The notes beneath the pieces were generated by a model that ran no database searches, was not told where the DNA came from, and saw only the letters and a program-made list of their open reading frames with translations. A stretch of 64,000 nucleotides of DNA from positions 62,001 to 126,000 of the forward strand of contig NZ_QZFU01000006.1 of NCBI RefSeq assembly GCF_003598715.1, in the 5' to 3' direction. The position numbers were made by a program, and so were the translations under genes. This DNA is from Nocardia panacis. GTDB lineage: Bacteria > Actinomycetota > Actinomycetes > Mycobacteriales > Mycobacteriaceae. Positions within the stretch are counted from its first letter, which is position 1. Every line of letters starts with the position of its first letter. Shown in pieces: positions 18,401 through 26,379 of the stretch.

Positions 18401-19423
18401 GGTGCAGCCGTCGATTCCGGAGACATCGCGTTCGTTGGCCGCACCGCCGACCGCGACGATCAGCACGAAGTGTTTACGGTCCAGCGTTGGTTCGGAGTTC
18501 GCGGAGAACGGTCCGCGATTGAGCCCGGCCAGCAGCTTCGCACGCAACTCCGACACGCTGCGATACACCATGCGCCCCGAGCCGATCGCGTCGGAATCGC
18601 CCGAATGCTGCACGTGCGGCAGCCATTTCAGCCAGGTCCACTCCGGTGCGTCCGGATCGGGCAGCACGGCGGCGATCCCGACCTGGTCGGGTCCGTGCAG
18701 TACGGCGATCTCGGCGATCATCGCCCTGACCAACGCGCCGACGTCCGACGGCTCGCCATCGAGGACGATCTGCGGTGCGGACAGCAGGTTGATCGCGACC
18801 GGCATCCCGCCGACCGTCGAATACGCCTTGGCGAATCGGGTCACCTCGACCACACCGACCGGATCGAGATCCGAGGTGGGGGCCGCGTCCGGGACGATGA
18901 CGCGCACCTGGTTGGCGATGCGCCCGCGCCCGACCCGCACCCGAAGGAACTGTGGGCTCGAGACCTGCACCTCCCACATGCGGGGCGTGCCGACCAAGCG
19001 CGCGATCTCCGCGGGTCCCGGATGGGTGTAGCCCAGATAGGCGTGCAGTTCGGTCTCGGCCGCGTGCACGGTCTTTCGATTATCGGTCAGGCTGCGCAGG
19101 TAGTCCTTGCGCTCCTCGTTCAGGCTCGCCGACCCGGAATTGCCGCCCCCCTGACCGCCCATCATGCCGAACATCGACACCAGCATCATGACCGGGAAGA
19201 ACATCGACATCGGCGAGGCGCCGACCCCGCCGTTGCGGAACATCATGAACATCATTCCGGCCATCCCGGTGACCATGACGACCGGCATGATCATCTTCAA
19301 CCGCGACGGCGGCACCGGTTTCGGCAGTTCCGTCGGCGGTTGCAGGCGCAGTTCGGTGACGGCGGGAGCTTTCGGGCCGCGCGCCGTCCTGGCCGGACGG
19401 ACGAACCGACGGGTGGTGGTCAC
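15422..19423 (-). CDS. eccC: Type VII secretion ATPase EccC (FtsK/SpoIIIE), single chain, 1333 aa
   Basis: EccC is the motor that recognises substrates and drives export. Two hydrophobic segments lie near residues 43-90 (MIMPVVMVTGMAGMMFMM and FFPVMMLVSMFGMM). Three ATPase domains follow, with Walker A motifs GATGSGKS at 480-487, GGPQSGKS at 828-835 and GSSGSGKS at 1130-1137, all with lysine. Acidic Walker B residues are seen in LLLVDFKGG, FLVIDGWD and FVVIDDYH. The start is GTG at 19423, overlapping the eccB stop by one base. The single-chain form matches ESX-3/ESX-4 rather than the split EccCa/EccCb of ESX-1. Confidence 0.96.
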   Translation of the reverse strand: MTTTRRFVRPARTARGPKAPAVTELRLQPPTELPKPVPPSRLKMIMPVVMVTGMAGMMFMMFRNGGVGASPMSMFFPVMMLVSMFGMMGGQGGGNSGSASLNEERKDYLRSLTDNRKTVHAAETELHAYLGYTHPGPAEIARLVGTPRMWEVQVSSPQFLRVRVGRGRIANQVRVIVPDAAPTSDLDPVGVVEVTRFAKAYSTVGGMPVAINLLSAPQIVLDGEPSDVGALVRAMIAEIAVLHGPDQVGIAAVLPDPDAPEWTWLKWLPHVQHSGDSDAIGSGRMVYRSVSELRAKLLAGLNRGPFSANSEPTLDRKHFVLIVAVGGAANERDVSGIDGCTWLRLGAPEQTLPRALSFTLDGERVLHEVTPRGARRVGLADAMLLPSMTALVRGLSPFRLSTVIEAVAAEQASGGTTWEELVSLADPGDIRLNEHWLPRRDADRSRLNIPFGHDPAGGVVHLDIKESAEEGMGPHGMCIGATGSGKSEFLRTLVLSAVTTHAPEVLNLLLVDFKGGATFLGFDRLSHVTAVVTNMEEEADLVTRMEDVINGEMARRQRILRDGGNFASVADYERAREQGADLAPLPTLLIILDEFAELLEQHPNFAKLFVAIGRLGRSLRIHLLLASQKVPASRMGELEAHLSYRIALRTNQTSDSRDAIGTADAYHLPKKPGAGYLRVGAGDLQRFQAAYVGSPYIAPSRTATPAQRARRAAAGGYRPPQLFTSAHIQERQVQLPEPVPSAPVVTPEGDPVTVMETALQQLAGHGLPAHRMWLPPLEIPPTLDKLLGAVVPGSLTLPLAIIDKPRQQRQDIWMIDLSGASGHMAVVGGPQSGKSTVLQTLIISAALTHTPEQVQFYCLDFSGGLSAMRNLPHVGAVAAARDADRIRRTFALINNLLIARQTLFAELGIDSMREFRRRRADPAAAAELTRRGDEHGDVFLVIDGWDLGFAVSGPYYEDYIPMLESFAVQGLNYGIHLVLSSSRWAALRPAIKDMVQLRVEMRLGDLTDTTFSAHRSMVAAIPADRPGRCISTDAFHMLTALPRIDGLGHADSAGAGLAAAVEELNRRYPGRKAPEVKLLPAQITLADIRSRLRPPTTLAERLVVPFGVRESDLGAAALDFGVSTHFIVLGSSGSGKSTTLAALLRSIGAQFTKDQARVLLIDYRRRHMEEIPEDMVIGYLSNEREVRGGLPAFVEKMRGRRPPAGVTAQQLRERSWWEGPEIFVVIDDYHMVAQRGSVNPLEPLKEIIVDGRDTGMHVIAARNIAQADTAMYDNVLGQMKNVNSSGLILDGSRLDGMLIGDVKATKQPVGRGIFVEPLRSTKDLVQVAWSPES

Positions 19424-20976
19424 TAGGGCGGTCCTCCGATTCCGGCGACCACCTTGCCGGGTGGGATCGCGTCGTGTTGCAGCCGCGCGTCACCCTGCGA
19501 CAGGACCGGCCCCACCGCGAACAGCGACACGATATTCCAGGGCGCGGGCACCGGGTTGCGCAGCGCCAGCGCGGCGATGACCGGATCCCTTCGCCAATCC
19601 TGCTGATGGGTCTCGATGCCGTAGCGGACGCCGCTATCGGAGATCCAGAACAGCGATTCGCGCCGCGGCGAGGCCGGATCGACCCCGGTGACCTGTACGA
19701 ACCGACCGACCCGCTGGGACAGGTAGGCGGCGTCGGCGGTGTTGCCCCGAGATGTGGTGGCGCTCACCAACTCCACGGGCCGTCCCTGATCCTCCGGTGC
19801 GAGCGGCAACTGTCGTCCGACCAGCAGGGTGTTGACGGCGGCTTGATCAGCGGGACCGCGCGACCAGCGAAAACAACTCACCACGGAGCGGTCGGCGTCG
19901 ACGATGCGCACCGGCTTGGCGGGATAGGCGGCCGTCCCCGGCCAGGCGCCGGAGCGCAGATTCGCGGCGATCACGCCGGGGGCCGCGACCTCGGAGGTCG
20001 AGATCCCACGGGTATCGCCATTGCGGATCATCGCGGCCAGCACCGAACTGATCTGCACCACACCGGATTGCGAGACCAGATAGTAGGAAGCGCCTTTCTC
20101 CGGCGCGGAGACCGTGAGGATTGATCCGACCGTGAGGGTCAGCCCCGAGGCCAGCGTCACCGGAGCGCCCGCACCCGGCACCGAGGGCACCCGCAGCGGC
20201 GGCACCTCCGGAATCGCGCCGATCAACCCCTTCGACACCGGAAGCACCGGCGCGGTGGCGTCGATGCCCAGTGCCAGCGTGACCGGCGCGTCCGAAAGAT
20301 CAATGGCGGCACGGACAATGCCCTTCTCGCTGTCCCGATAGACCAGCCAGGCCGTGGTGTCGTCGCGCAGCAGCCGAGCCTGGTCGTTGGCGAGTTCGCG
20401 AATTCCGTCGCCATCGATGACTATCGGACCGCCGATGACCGTGCTGCGCATGGCAGCACCGGCTGTCGTGGGCAGGCCGGTTGCCGGGTTGATCGGCGTG
20501 GCGCCGCCGGGGCGCACCGTATCGCACACCGTCCAAACGGAATTCAGATCATTGCCCTCGGAGATACTGTCCGGCGCACCGGGTATCCCGACCAGCGGAC
20601 CACGGGGAAGATGGGAGAGCTCCTCGGTGGACACCTGCACCGGATTGTCCGCCGCGCCGAGGATCAAGCGCGCCGAGGTGAGGTTCAGCGCCGGATGCAG
20701 GCGGTTGCCGATCCGCACGAACAGCGCGCCGGTGTCCTTCTCCGCCACCAGCCGCGAATCCCCCACCCGCTTGGCGGGTTTGAAGAAGGCCAGCGCCGCG
20801 GACCCGGCGATGACGACGCACGCGAGCACCACACCCACGGTCAATGCCGTGGCGCGCCCGCGCTGCGGGTCGTCGACCATCGACGCGTCCCGGCGCACCA
20901 GCGCGTGTTCGATCCGGTGCAGCAGGAAACGCCATCCCGAGATCTGGTGTTTGGTCACCACCCGGAAGCGCGCCAT
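19423..20976 (-). CDS. eccB: Type VII secretion protein EccB, 517 aa
   Basis: EccB has one transmembrane helix and a large periplasmic domain that holds the ESX complex together. The N-terminus HQISGWRFLLHRIEHALVRR is the family signature, followed by the helix at about 44-66 (TALTVGVVLACVVIAGSAAL) and then the R-repeat domain. Conserved cysteines occur in WTVCDT and SVVSCFRWSR. Start at ATG 20976, five bases after the eccA stop. Full length with no defects seen. Confidence 0.95.
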   Translation of the reverse strand: MARFRVVTKHQISGWRFLLHRIEHALVRRDASMVDDPQRGRATALTVGVVLACVVIAGSAALAFFKPAKRVGDSRLVAEKDTGALFVRIGNRLHPALNLTSARLILGAADNPVQVSTEELSHLPRGPLVGIPGAPDSISEGNDLNSVWTVCDTVRPGGATPINPATGLPTTAGAAMRSTVIGGPIVIDGDGIRELANDQARLLRDDTTAWLVYRDSEKGIVRAAIDLSDAPVTLALGIDATAPVLPVSKGLIGAIPEVPPLRVPSVPGAGAPVTLASGLTLTVGSILTVSAPEKGASYYLVSQSGVVQISSVLAAMIRNGDTRGISTSEVAAPGVIAANLRSGAWPGTAAYPAKPVRIVDADRSVVSCFRWSRGPADQAAVNTLLVGRQLPLAPEDQGRPVELVSATTSRGNTADAAYLSQRVGRFVQVTGVDPASPRRESLFWISDSGVRYGIETHQQDWRRDPVIAALALRNPVPAPWNIVSLFAVGPVLSQGDARLQHDAIPPGKVVAGIGGPP

Positions 20977-20981
20977 GATGA

Positions 20982-22742
20982 TCAGTTCGCCGCGCTGGGC
21001 GCCAGACTATTGAAGGCCGCGGCGATATCGGAGTCCACGATGGTCATCAACTGCTCATCGGTCATCTCGGCGATATTCGCGTTCTCCCTGGTGAATCGGT
21101 AATCGCGCTCGGCCTCGGCCGATTCCACGATATTGCGCACGAAACGACCGTTGCCCGCGAGATCGATGAGTTTGCGGCCGCGCTTGGTCTGCTCGGTCAA
21201 CTGCCCGCAGCGGCGCTCCAACTCCTCGCGCGCGTCGGGAGCGAGGATCGAATCCTTCTTGTTGGCAATGTGATCGGCGATGCGCACCAGTTCATCGGCG
21301 GTGTAGCTGGAGAACCGGATCCGCTTGGTGAAGCGGGAGGCGAGCCCGTCATTGGAGGCCAGGAAGCGGTCGATCTCGTCGTCGTAGCCCGCGATGATCA
21401 CCACCAGTTTGTCGCGATCGTTCTCCATGCGGGCCAGCAGCGTGTCGACGGCTTCCTTACCGAAGGCATCACCACCGGAAAGTCCTTCTTGGATAAGGGT
21501 GTACGCCTCGTCGATGAACAACACACCGCCGATGGCGGTATCGATGAGGGCATTGGTCTTCGGCGCGGTGTGACCGAGGTGGGTGCCGACCATGTCATTG
21601 CGCGACACCTCGATCACCTCGGAGTTCTGCACGACGCCGAGGCCCGCGAAGATCTTCGCGATCACCCTGGCGATCGTGGTCTTTCCGGTTCCCGGCGGCC
21701 CGGAGAAGATCAGATGCTGGGATTTGGATTCCACCGCGAGCCCGCGCTTGACCCGGACCTGGTCCATGAGCACACCGGATTTGAGTCGGTCGACCTGCTC
21801 CTTGACCGAATCCATCCCGATCTGCGCGCGCAGCAACTCCGATGCCTCCTCCAGCAACGCTTCGCGGCCTGCCTGCGCGGCCGAGGCGGCCAGTTCGACC
21901 GGATCGTCGCCGGAGGCCGGATCCCAGGTATTGGTGCGGGAGGCGATGAGTTCGGCGGAGGTGATCTCGAGCCGGTAGGAACCGTCGCGAACCGCGAGCT
22001 GCCATTCCGGGCGGTCCGACCACAGACCCGAGCCCTGGAGCCCCTTGAGGATTCGATCCGCCTGCTCTTGTTCTCCAATGTGCCGCAACAGCATTCCGAG
22101 CAGGAAGTGCGCATCGGCCCAGATGTAGGACAGGCTGCCGGAGGCGCTGTCCTCGACGATCTGACGCGCCCGAGGCATCGCCTCGCCGAAGCGGCCCAGG
22201 TGGGTGAGGGCGGTGGCGACCATGAGTTCGGCCGCGATATCGAGCAGTCCGTCATCCAAAGCCGGACGCGCGGACCTGGCCGCGAGAACCTCGGGCCACA
22301 ATTTGGTGCGGTAGGCCAGCGACATCCTGACGAAGGCGGCGACCTCATCGCCGCGCAGCTCGTCGAGAATCGCGGCGGCTTCCTGCCATTCGCCGCCATC
22401 GGCATAGAAGCACGCCTGCGCCACCGCGATCTGATCGCGGTCGGCCATGGCGACCCGCAGGCCGAAGATGCCGACCTCGACCTGGCACCACAGCGCGCGA
22501 TCCACCAGACCGGCTCGCTGCTGGTCCCGGTAGAGGTTGTGGACCGAGCGATAGGCCCCGTACACAACCTCGGAGGTGATCTCCCCCGCCATGGCACGTC
22601 CGAGCCAGGCATCGCACATATCCGGATCGAGGTCCGTCGCCGCTGTGAAGGCCGCAGCCGCGTGCGCCTCGTTGCGCACACCTCCAGCGACCAAGCCGAG
22701 GCTCTGAACACCGGTGTAGAACGCGTCTTCGGCCGCTGACAA
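20982..22742 (-). CDS. eccA: Type VII secretion AAA+ ATPase EccA, 586 aa
   Basis: EccA is a cytosolic CbxX/CfxQ-family AAA+ ATPase that acts on PE/PPE-chaperone complexes. The TPR-like N-terminal half includes DPDMCDAWLGRAMAGE. The AAA+ domain has Walker A GPPGTGKTTIARVIAK, Walker B GVLFIDEAYTL and the GNGRFVRNIVESAE sensor region. RTNTWDPASGDDP resembles EccA3. Start taken as TTG 22742, with GGAAGGA 8 bases upstream. An in-frame ATG at 22850 would add 36 residues that look non-coding, lacks a ribosome site, and would place the TTCCC-N6-GAGAA palindrome (22815) inside the gene. The start is uncertain; the gene is not. Confidence 0.93.
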   Translation of the reverse strand: MSAAEDAFYTGVQSLGLVAGGVRNEAHAAAAFTAATDLDPDMCDAWLGRAMAGEITSEVVYGAYRSVHNLYRDQQRAGLVDRALWCQVEVGIFGLRVAMADRDQIAVAQACFYADGGEWQEAAAILDELRGDEVAAFVRMSLAYRTKLWPEVLAARSARPALDDGLLDIAAELMVATALTHLGRFGEAMPRARQIVEDSASGSLSYIWADAHFLLGMLLRHIGEQEQADRILKGLQGSGLWSDRPEWQLAVRDGSYRLEITSAELIASRTNTWDPASGDDPVELAASAAQAGREALLEEASELLRAQIGMDSVKEQVDRLKSGVLMDQVRVKRGLAVESKSQHLIFSGPPGTGKTTIARVIAKIFAGLGVVQNSEVIEVSRNDMVGTHLGHTAPKTNALIDTAIGGVLFIDEAYTLIQEGLSGGDAFGKEAVDTLLARMENDRDKLVVIIAGYDDEIDRFLASNDGLASRFTKRIRFSSYTADELVRIADHIANKKDSILAPDAREELERRCGQLTEQTKRGRKLIDLAGNGRFVRNIVESAEAERDYRFTRENANIAEMTDEQLMTIVDSDIAAAFNSLAPSAAN

Positions 22743-22814
22743 CTCGGATTTCCTTCCGCCGATCTGGACTCGTGCGGACGATATCCATCGGCGGTGTCGA
22801 CCGGGCGGCACCGA

Positions 22815-22830
22815 TTCCCATCGATGAGAA
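22815..22830. promoter_or_regulatory. TTCCC-N6-GGGAA palindrome, site 3 (one mismatch)
   Basis: TTCCCATCGATGAGAA differs from the exact motif by one base. It lies 73 bp upstream of the preferred eccA start, where the promoter of the whole ESX operon is expected. It would be internal to the gene if the longer eccA start were used. Confidence 0.45.
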
Positions 22831-22862
22831 ATGTCAGACCTGACCGTCATTTATCGGCACGG

Positions 22863-22931
22863 TATTGATCGGCACGATGCATGGGGGTACATTCGATTCA
22901 GGGCCGACAGTCCCTCATCCTGAAGGCCCCA
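22863..22931 (+). repeat. Promoter/leader repeat, copy 1
   Basis: TTGATC (22865-22870), a 17-base spacer and TACATT (22888-22893) form a consensus-like promoter on the plus strand. Seven bases later comes GGGCCGACAGTCCCTCATCC and then TGAAGGCCCCA (22901-22931). The GGGCC and GGCCC ends can pair. Copy 2 (23312-23381) has the same two boxes, the same spacer length and an almost identical 31-base block. No convincing gene follows on the plus strand. Confidence 0.5.
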
Positions 22932-23311
22932 ACCGCGCGTCACCCCAAGTGGAGCCAGACCACTCGACAGCGCGACGAGGTCAGCGGAACCCCTGCCGAT
23001 GACCTGTCTGCAGCGGGGCCGGTTGCCCCATCGACCGGCCCCGTGCGGCGAATTCTCCTCGCTGCGCGCCATGCACGGGAAAACCGGGCAAATGACCGCA
23101 GTGGGCGGCGCTTTCGGCGGCAAAAGTACCCCCATCTCCAGCGATGCGCCGGGACCTATCGCCGCCGCTGGGAATTTCCGGTGACGTTAGAAGCCATGGC
23201 TACTCCACGGCATGAATACGCACCGCCGAGCGCGACGAGGTGCGCACCAGGCTTTCGCCGCGCGAGCCCCAATCTGCAACCCTCAAAATTAACCATCCAC
23301 TATCGACACAC

Positions 23312-23381
23312 TATTGATCGTGCCGTTATTCAGGTGTACATTAGTCCATAGGGCCAACAGTCCCTCATCCTGAAGGCCCCA
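23312..23381 (+). repeat. Promoter/leader repeat, copy 2
   Basis: TTGATC (23314-23319), 17 bases, TACATT (23337-23342), then after 8 bases the conserved block 23351-23381 that starts GGGCCAACAGTCC. A transcript starting near 23350 would meet a strong hairpin at 23389-23427 and so would be only about 75-80 bases long, the size of a small RNA. Between the copies (22932-23311) no coding potential or other feature was recognised. Confidence 0.5.
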
Positions 23382-23388
23382 CAACCCC

Positions 23389-23427
23389 GATATCGGCCAG
23401 CGGAATCCGGCACCGCTGGCCGATATC
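23389..23427. terminator. Strong hairpin, terminator after the CpnT-like gene, possibly bidirectional
   Basis: Perfect 15-bp arms GATATCGGCCAGCGG (23389-23403) and CCGCTGGCCGATATC (23413-23427) with a 9-base loop. It begins at the stop codon of the minus-strand gene ending at 23427. On the plus strand it is followed by TATTTC. It lacks a long T-run, as is common in actinobacteria. Confidence 0.7.
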
Positions 23428-25223
23428 TATTTCGGTGGCATATGCGGCTGCGAGATCGATTCCGGCCCGGCCACTTCCGGCCCGGTAACCGCAGGCGCGA
23501 TCACCTTCGGCCGCTCCGGCGAGTTTCGCACCCGCTCGGCAGGAGCGAAGACCGCGGACCGATCGATCCCCTCGGCGGATTTCGACCACGGGGTGCCGCT
23601 GCCAGGCGCCACGCCATCATCCGTCCCCGAAACCGGCTCGGCGGCGGCGCGTTTCGCGGACAGGCGACGGCGCTTACGCCTGCGATGCCCGGCAGATCGC
23701 CACGGGGTGGCGGGAGTCGCGCCGCTGCCGCCGGACACCGGACGCGGCAGGTCGGGTTCGGGGACCGAATCGAGGGACTGCCCGATACCATCGAGCGGCG
23801 CGATCGCTGCCGCGCTCCGGCTCTCGGACCACCCGGCGGGCGGGCTCGACGCGCCCGCCGCCTCGGAGCCGGCGACGGACATTCCGGCGGCCGACGACCA
23901 AGGTGACAGGGTCCGTTCTGGATGGTCGGGTATTGCGGGCACAGCCGGTGCGCGACCGGGATCGACCTGATCCGGTTGTCGCGCTGGGTCGATGCTGTTC
24001 GCCGCGTGCGTATTCGGGGAGTGCCACGGGCTCGATATCGAATGCTGCGGCGGCCCCGAATCATGGGCGGGTCCGAAATCGGAACTGTGCCGCAGATGCG
24101 GCGCGTCGATCGAGTCGGGCGGGATACTCCGCGAAGCGGGCCGGTCCGACTCGGTGCCCGAGTTGATATGTGCCGGACCGGAATCGGTGCTGGGAGGACC
24201 CGAAGGGTCCATGCCGGTATAGGGGGCGAGCAGGCCCTCGTTGCCGCCGGCGCCGATGGCCGAGGAGGGTTCATGTGGCACTGCGGCCCACGGAAAACCG
24301 GACACACCCGACGGCGTATCCGGCGAGCCCCTCAGGTACTCGGAATCTGGGACGTGCCAGGGCAAGTCGGACGGCAGTCGCACCGGTCCCCAATATCCGG
24401 GTCCGGTCGGGCCGGGAGATGTGGTGTAGCCCGGCCCCGCCGGTGTCTCGAAAGTCAATGGCGCAACGTCATTGCCGAAGGTATCGGCGTGGTTCAGAAC
24501 ATCTTGCGCCAACTGTTCAAGCAACTGCGAGTAGCGAAGGACTTCGGCGGGATCGAGGTAGAGCTGGTCGGTCGGGCGGGTATCGACCGGTGGGGCAACA
24601 GAATACGGCGTCGACGCGTAGGCGGGATGACCGCTTCGCGGAGCTGCGGCGGCCGAAGTCGGCACGTCAAGCAGCGCACTCAACCCGCTGTACATGATGT
24701 CGCCGACCATCCGCGCGATCACCTGCTCCAGCGGTTGGATGGCTTTGCTCACCAAATCGAAGGTGAGGTATCCGAGCACCGACTGCTCAAGCCGCCTACA
24801 GATCTCGCGGGCGGCCGAGGCGATGATGGGTCCGACAGCCGCACGTGGGGTGAAAAGCGAGGACATGAAAGTCCGTGTCATCCAGGCTAATTGAGCGATC
24901 ACCGCGAGCTTGGCCGCAGTGATCATCTTGGCCGCCCCGTGCAGTGCGGAGGCGACGAAGTCGCACGCCGCGTCGAGTTCGGCCATATGTGTCCCGCTCA
25001 TCTGCGCCCACGATTCGACCAGCGCTCGGTAGGACGCGGCGGAGTAGTGCTGACCCATATCCTTGATCGCTTGGGTCGCCTCCCCGTGGGTGGCGCTCAC
25101 ACTTCGCGAGAACCTGCGCACCGCTTCGCCGGCCCTGTCGATATCGTCCTCGTTGATATCCGGCCACGGTATGTTGCAGAAGTTCAGGAACAGCGCGATC
25201 TCATGCGGCAACTCGATTGCCAC
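23427..25223 (-). CDS. T7SS protein with CpnT-type N-terminal (WXG100-like) domain and long Pro/Ser-rich tail, 598 aa
   Basis: The N-terminus (LPHEIALFLNFCNIPWPDINED, then VSATHGEATQAIKDMGQHY) is the domain found at the start of the CpnT outer-membrane channel/toxin and other actinobacterial T7SS proteins. Hydrophobic helices lie near 100-190. From about 210 the chain is disordered and rich in Pro, Ser and Gly, with a basic patch RRRKRRRLSAKR near 515. No toxin domain was recognised at the C-terminus and no immunity-like gene follows. It lies 15 bases after the NlpC/P60 gene, so both are probably co-transcribed from 26285. A structural or surface role is more likely than a toxin. Confidence 0.72.
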   Translation of the reverse strand: MAIELPHEIALFLNFCNIPWPDINEDDIDRAGEAVRRFSRSVSATHGEATQAIKDMGQHYSAASYRALVESWAQMSGTHMAELDAACDFVASALHGAAKMITAAKLAVIAQLAWMTRTFMSSLFTPRAAVGPIIASAAREICRRLEQSVLGYLTFDLVSKAIQPLEQVIARMVGDIMYSGLSALLDVPTSAAAAPRSGHPAYASTPYSVAPPVDTRPTDQLYLDPAEVLRYSQLLEQLAQDVLNHADTFGNDVAPLTFETPAGPGYTTSPGPTGPGYWGPVRLPSDLPWHVPDSEYLRGSPDTPSGVSGFPWAAVPHEPSSAIGAGGNEGLLAPYTGMDPSGPPSTDSGPAHINSGTESDRPASRSIPPDSIDAPHLRHSSDFGPAHDSGPPQHSISSPWHSPNTHAANSIDPARQPDQVDPGRAPAVPAIPDHPERTLSPWSSAAGMSVAGSEAAGASSPPAGWSESRSAAAIAPLDGIGQSLDSVPEPDLPRPVSGGSGATPATPWRSAGHRRRKRRRLSAKRAAAEPVSGTDDGVAPGSGTPWSKSAEGIDRSAVFAPAERVRNSPERPKVIAPAVTGPEVAGPESISQPHMPPK

Positions 25224-25238
25224 GAACTCTCCCCCGAG

Positions 25239-26285
25239 TCAGAGCACCCGCCGGACGATCACATTGCTGTCCATCTCTTTCCATCGCACGCTCGCTCCGG
25301 TGTACGGCGCTTCGATGACCATCCCATTGCCCGCGGCCAATTGGACGTGTTCCGGCGAACCATACTGGTTCAACGAGGTCCTCGGGAACACCAGATCCCC
25401 CGGTCGCACATCGCGTGGATCGACGGCTTCGCCGCAGTGGACCTGGTCGTAGGTGGTTCGGGGTAGAACGACATTCCCGTTGCTGGCCTGGGCAATTGCG
25501 TATTGGGTCAGCCCGGAGCAGTCGAAACCGCCGCCGCTGGGTCCGCCCGCGCCGCCCCCGGCCCACACGTACGGCGTGCCGAGGTAGGCACTGGCGTATT
25601 CGACCGCCTGGCCACCGGTCGTGCCATCCGATAACATCCCGCTGTGTCCGGCGCGGCGGGCATGCCCGCGGTGGTGACGCAGGCGGCGGGGTCGTTCGCT
25701 GTCCATCGCGGGAGCCAAGGGCGCCATGGGTGGCAGCACCGGCGGCGTGGCCGGCGCCGCCGCGGGCACGGCGGGCGGCATGATCTGCGCGGCGCGCTGC
25801 TGTGCCGCAGCGATATCCGCGTCCACCTGCTTGGTGGCCGCGGTGAGGCTGGAGTTCGCGGCATCGAGCAGCGCGGGTCCGCTGAATCGCGGATCACCGA
25901 GCGCGCTCGCCGCGCCGACGCGACTGCGGAATTCGGCGAGCTGATCGGTCAACGCGTTGCGGCCGCCGACGGTTCCGGTCGCGGATTCGGCGACCGCCCC
26001 GGATACCGCACCCTGCTTGTCCGACTGCTCCTGCGCGGTCGACTGGTGTTCTTGTCTGCGGTTGTCATAGCCGCTGGGACCGGATGCCGGATCGGGCAGT
26101 CCCGCGACGATCTCACCCACATCACCGACCGCGGGATCCGGCGCGGGCGCACCGGTTCCGTAGAGGTCGAGCAGTGAACGCAATGCGTCGTCCACGCCGC
26201 CCATCAGCCCCGGCACCATGCGACCGACCTGCCATCGCTCATCACCGACCGCCTTTCGGCTGCTCGAAATCCCTACTGCCGCCAT
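25239..26285 (-). CDS. NlpC/P60 peptidoglycan hydrolase of the T7SS accessory block, 348 aa
   Basis: The C-terminal NlpC/P60 domain (about 235-348) cleaves peptide stems of peptidoglycan. It has the catalytic C256 in FDCSGLTQYA and His in PEHVQLAAGNG, preceded by GTPYVWAGGG. The N-terminal 200 residues are helical (DUF4226-like), followed by a Pro-rich linker and a short Arg-rich stretch (ERPRRLRHHRGHARR). There is no signal peptide, which points to export by T7SS. Start at ATG 26285 because GAGGA precedes it; a longer frame to 26381 would run through the divergent promoter and the palindrome. The architecture recalls Rv0024. Confidence 0.85.
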   Translation of the reverse strand: MAAVGISSSRKAVGDERWQVGRMVPGLMGGVDDALRSLLDLYGTGAPAPDPAVGDVGEIVAGLPDPASGPSGYDNRRQEHQSTAQEQSDKQGAVSGAVAESATGTVGGRNALTDQLAEFRSRVGAASALGDPRFSGPALLDAANSSLTAATKQVDADIAAAQQRAAQIMPPAVPAAAPATPPVLPPMAPLAPAMDSERPRRLRHHRGHARRAGHSGMLSDGTTGGQAVEYASAYLGTPYVWAGGGAGGPSGGGFDCSGLTQYAIAQASNGNVVLPRTTYDQVHCGEAVDPRDVRPGDLVFPRTSLNQYGSPEHVQLAAGNGMVIEAPYTGASVRWKEMDSNVIVRRVL

Positions 26286-26318
26286 GTTTTCCTCGACTAT
26301 GCGGCATCGGGAGAATAT

Positions 26319-26334
26319 TTCCCAGCGGGGAGAA
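26319..26334. promoter_or_regulatory. TTCCC-N6-GGGAA palindrome, site 4 (one mismatch)
   Basis: TTCCCAGCGGGGAGAA lies in the 94-bp gap between divergent genes, 34 bp upstream of the minus-strand NlpC gene and 45 bp upstream of the plus-strand gene at 26380. Two possible half-site alignments exist because the centre is G-rich. Confidence 0.4.
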
Positions 26335-26379
26335 GGCCGCAGAATACGGGGGGAATAGTCGGGAGGCGGTGGGTATGTC

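Noticed and set aside
22743..22850. Longer eccA N-terminus starting at ATG 22850
   Set aside because: No ribosome site; the extra 36 residues look non-coding and would place the palindrome at 22815 inside the gene. TTG 22742 has a good site.
22881..23351. Plus-strand open frame of 156 codons between the promoter repeats
   Set aside because: No ribosome site, its ATG lies inside the promoter spacer, it ends within the second repeat, and the translation has no family-like features.
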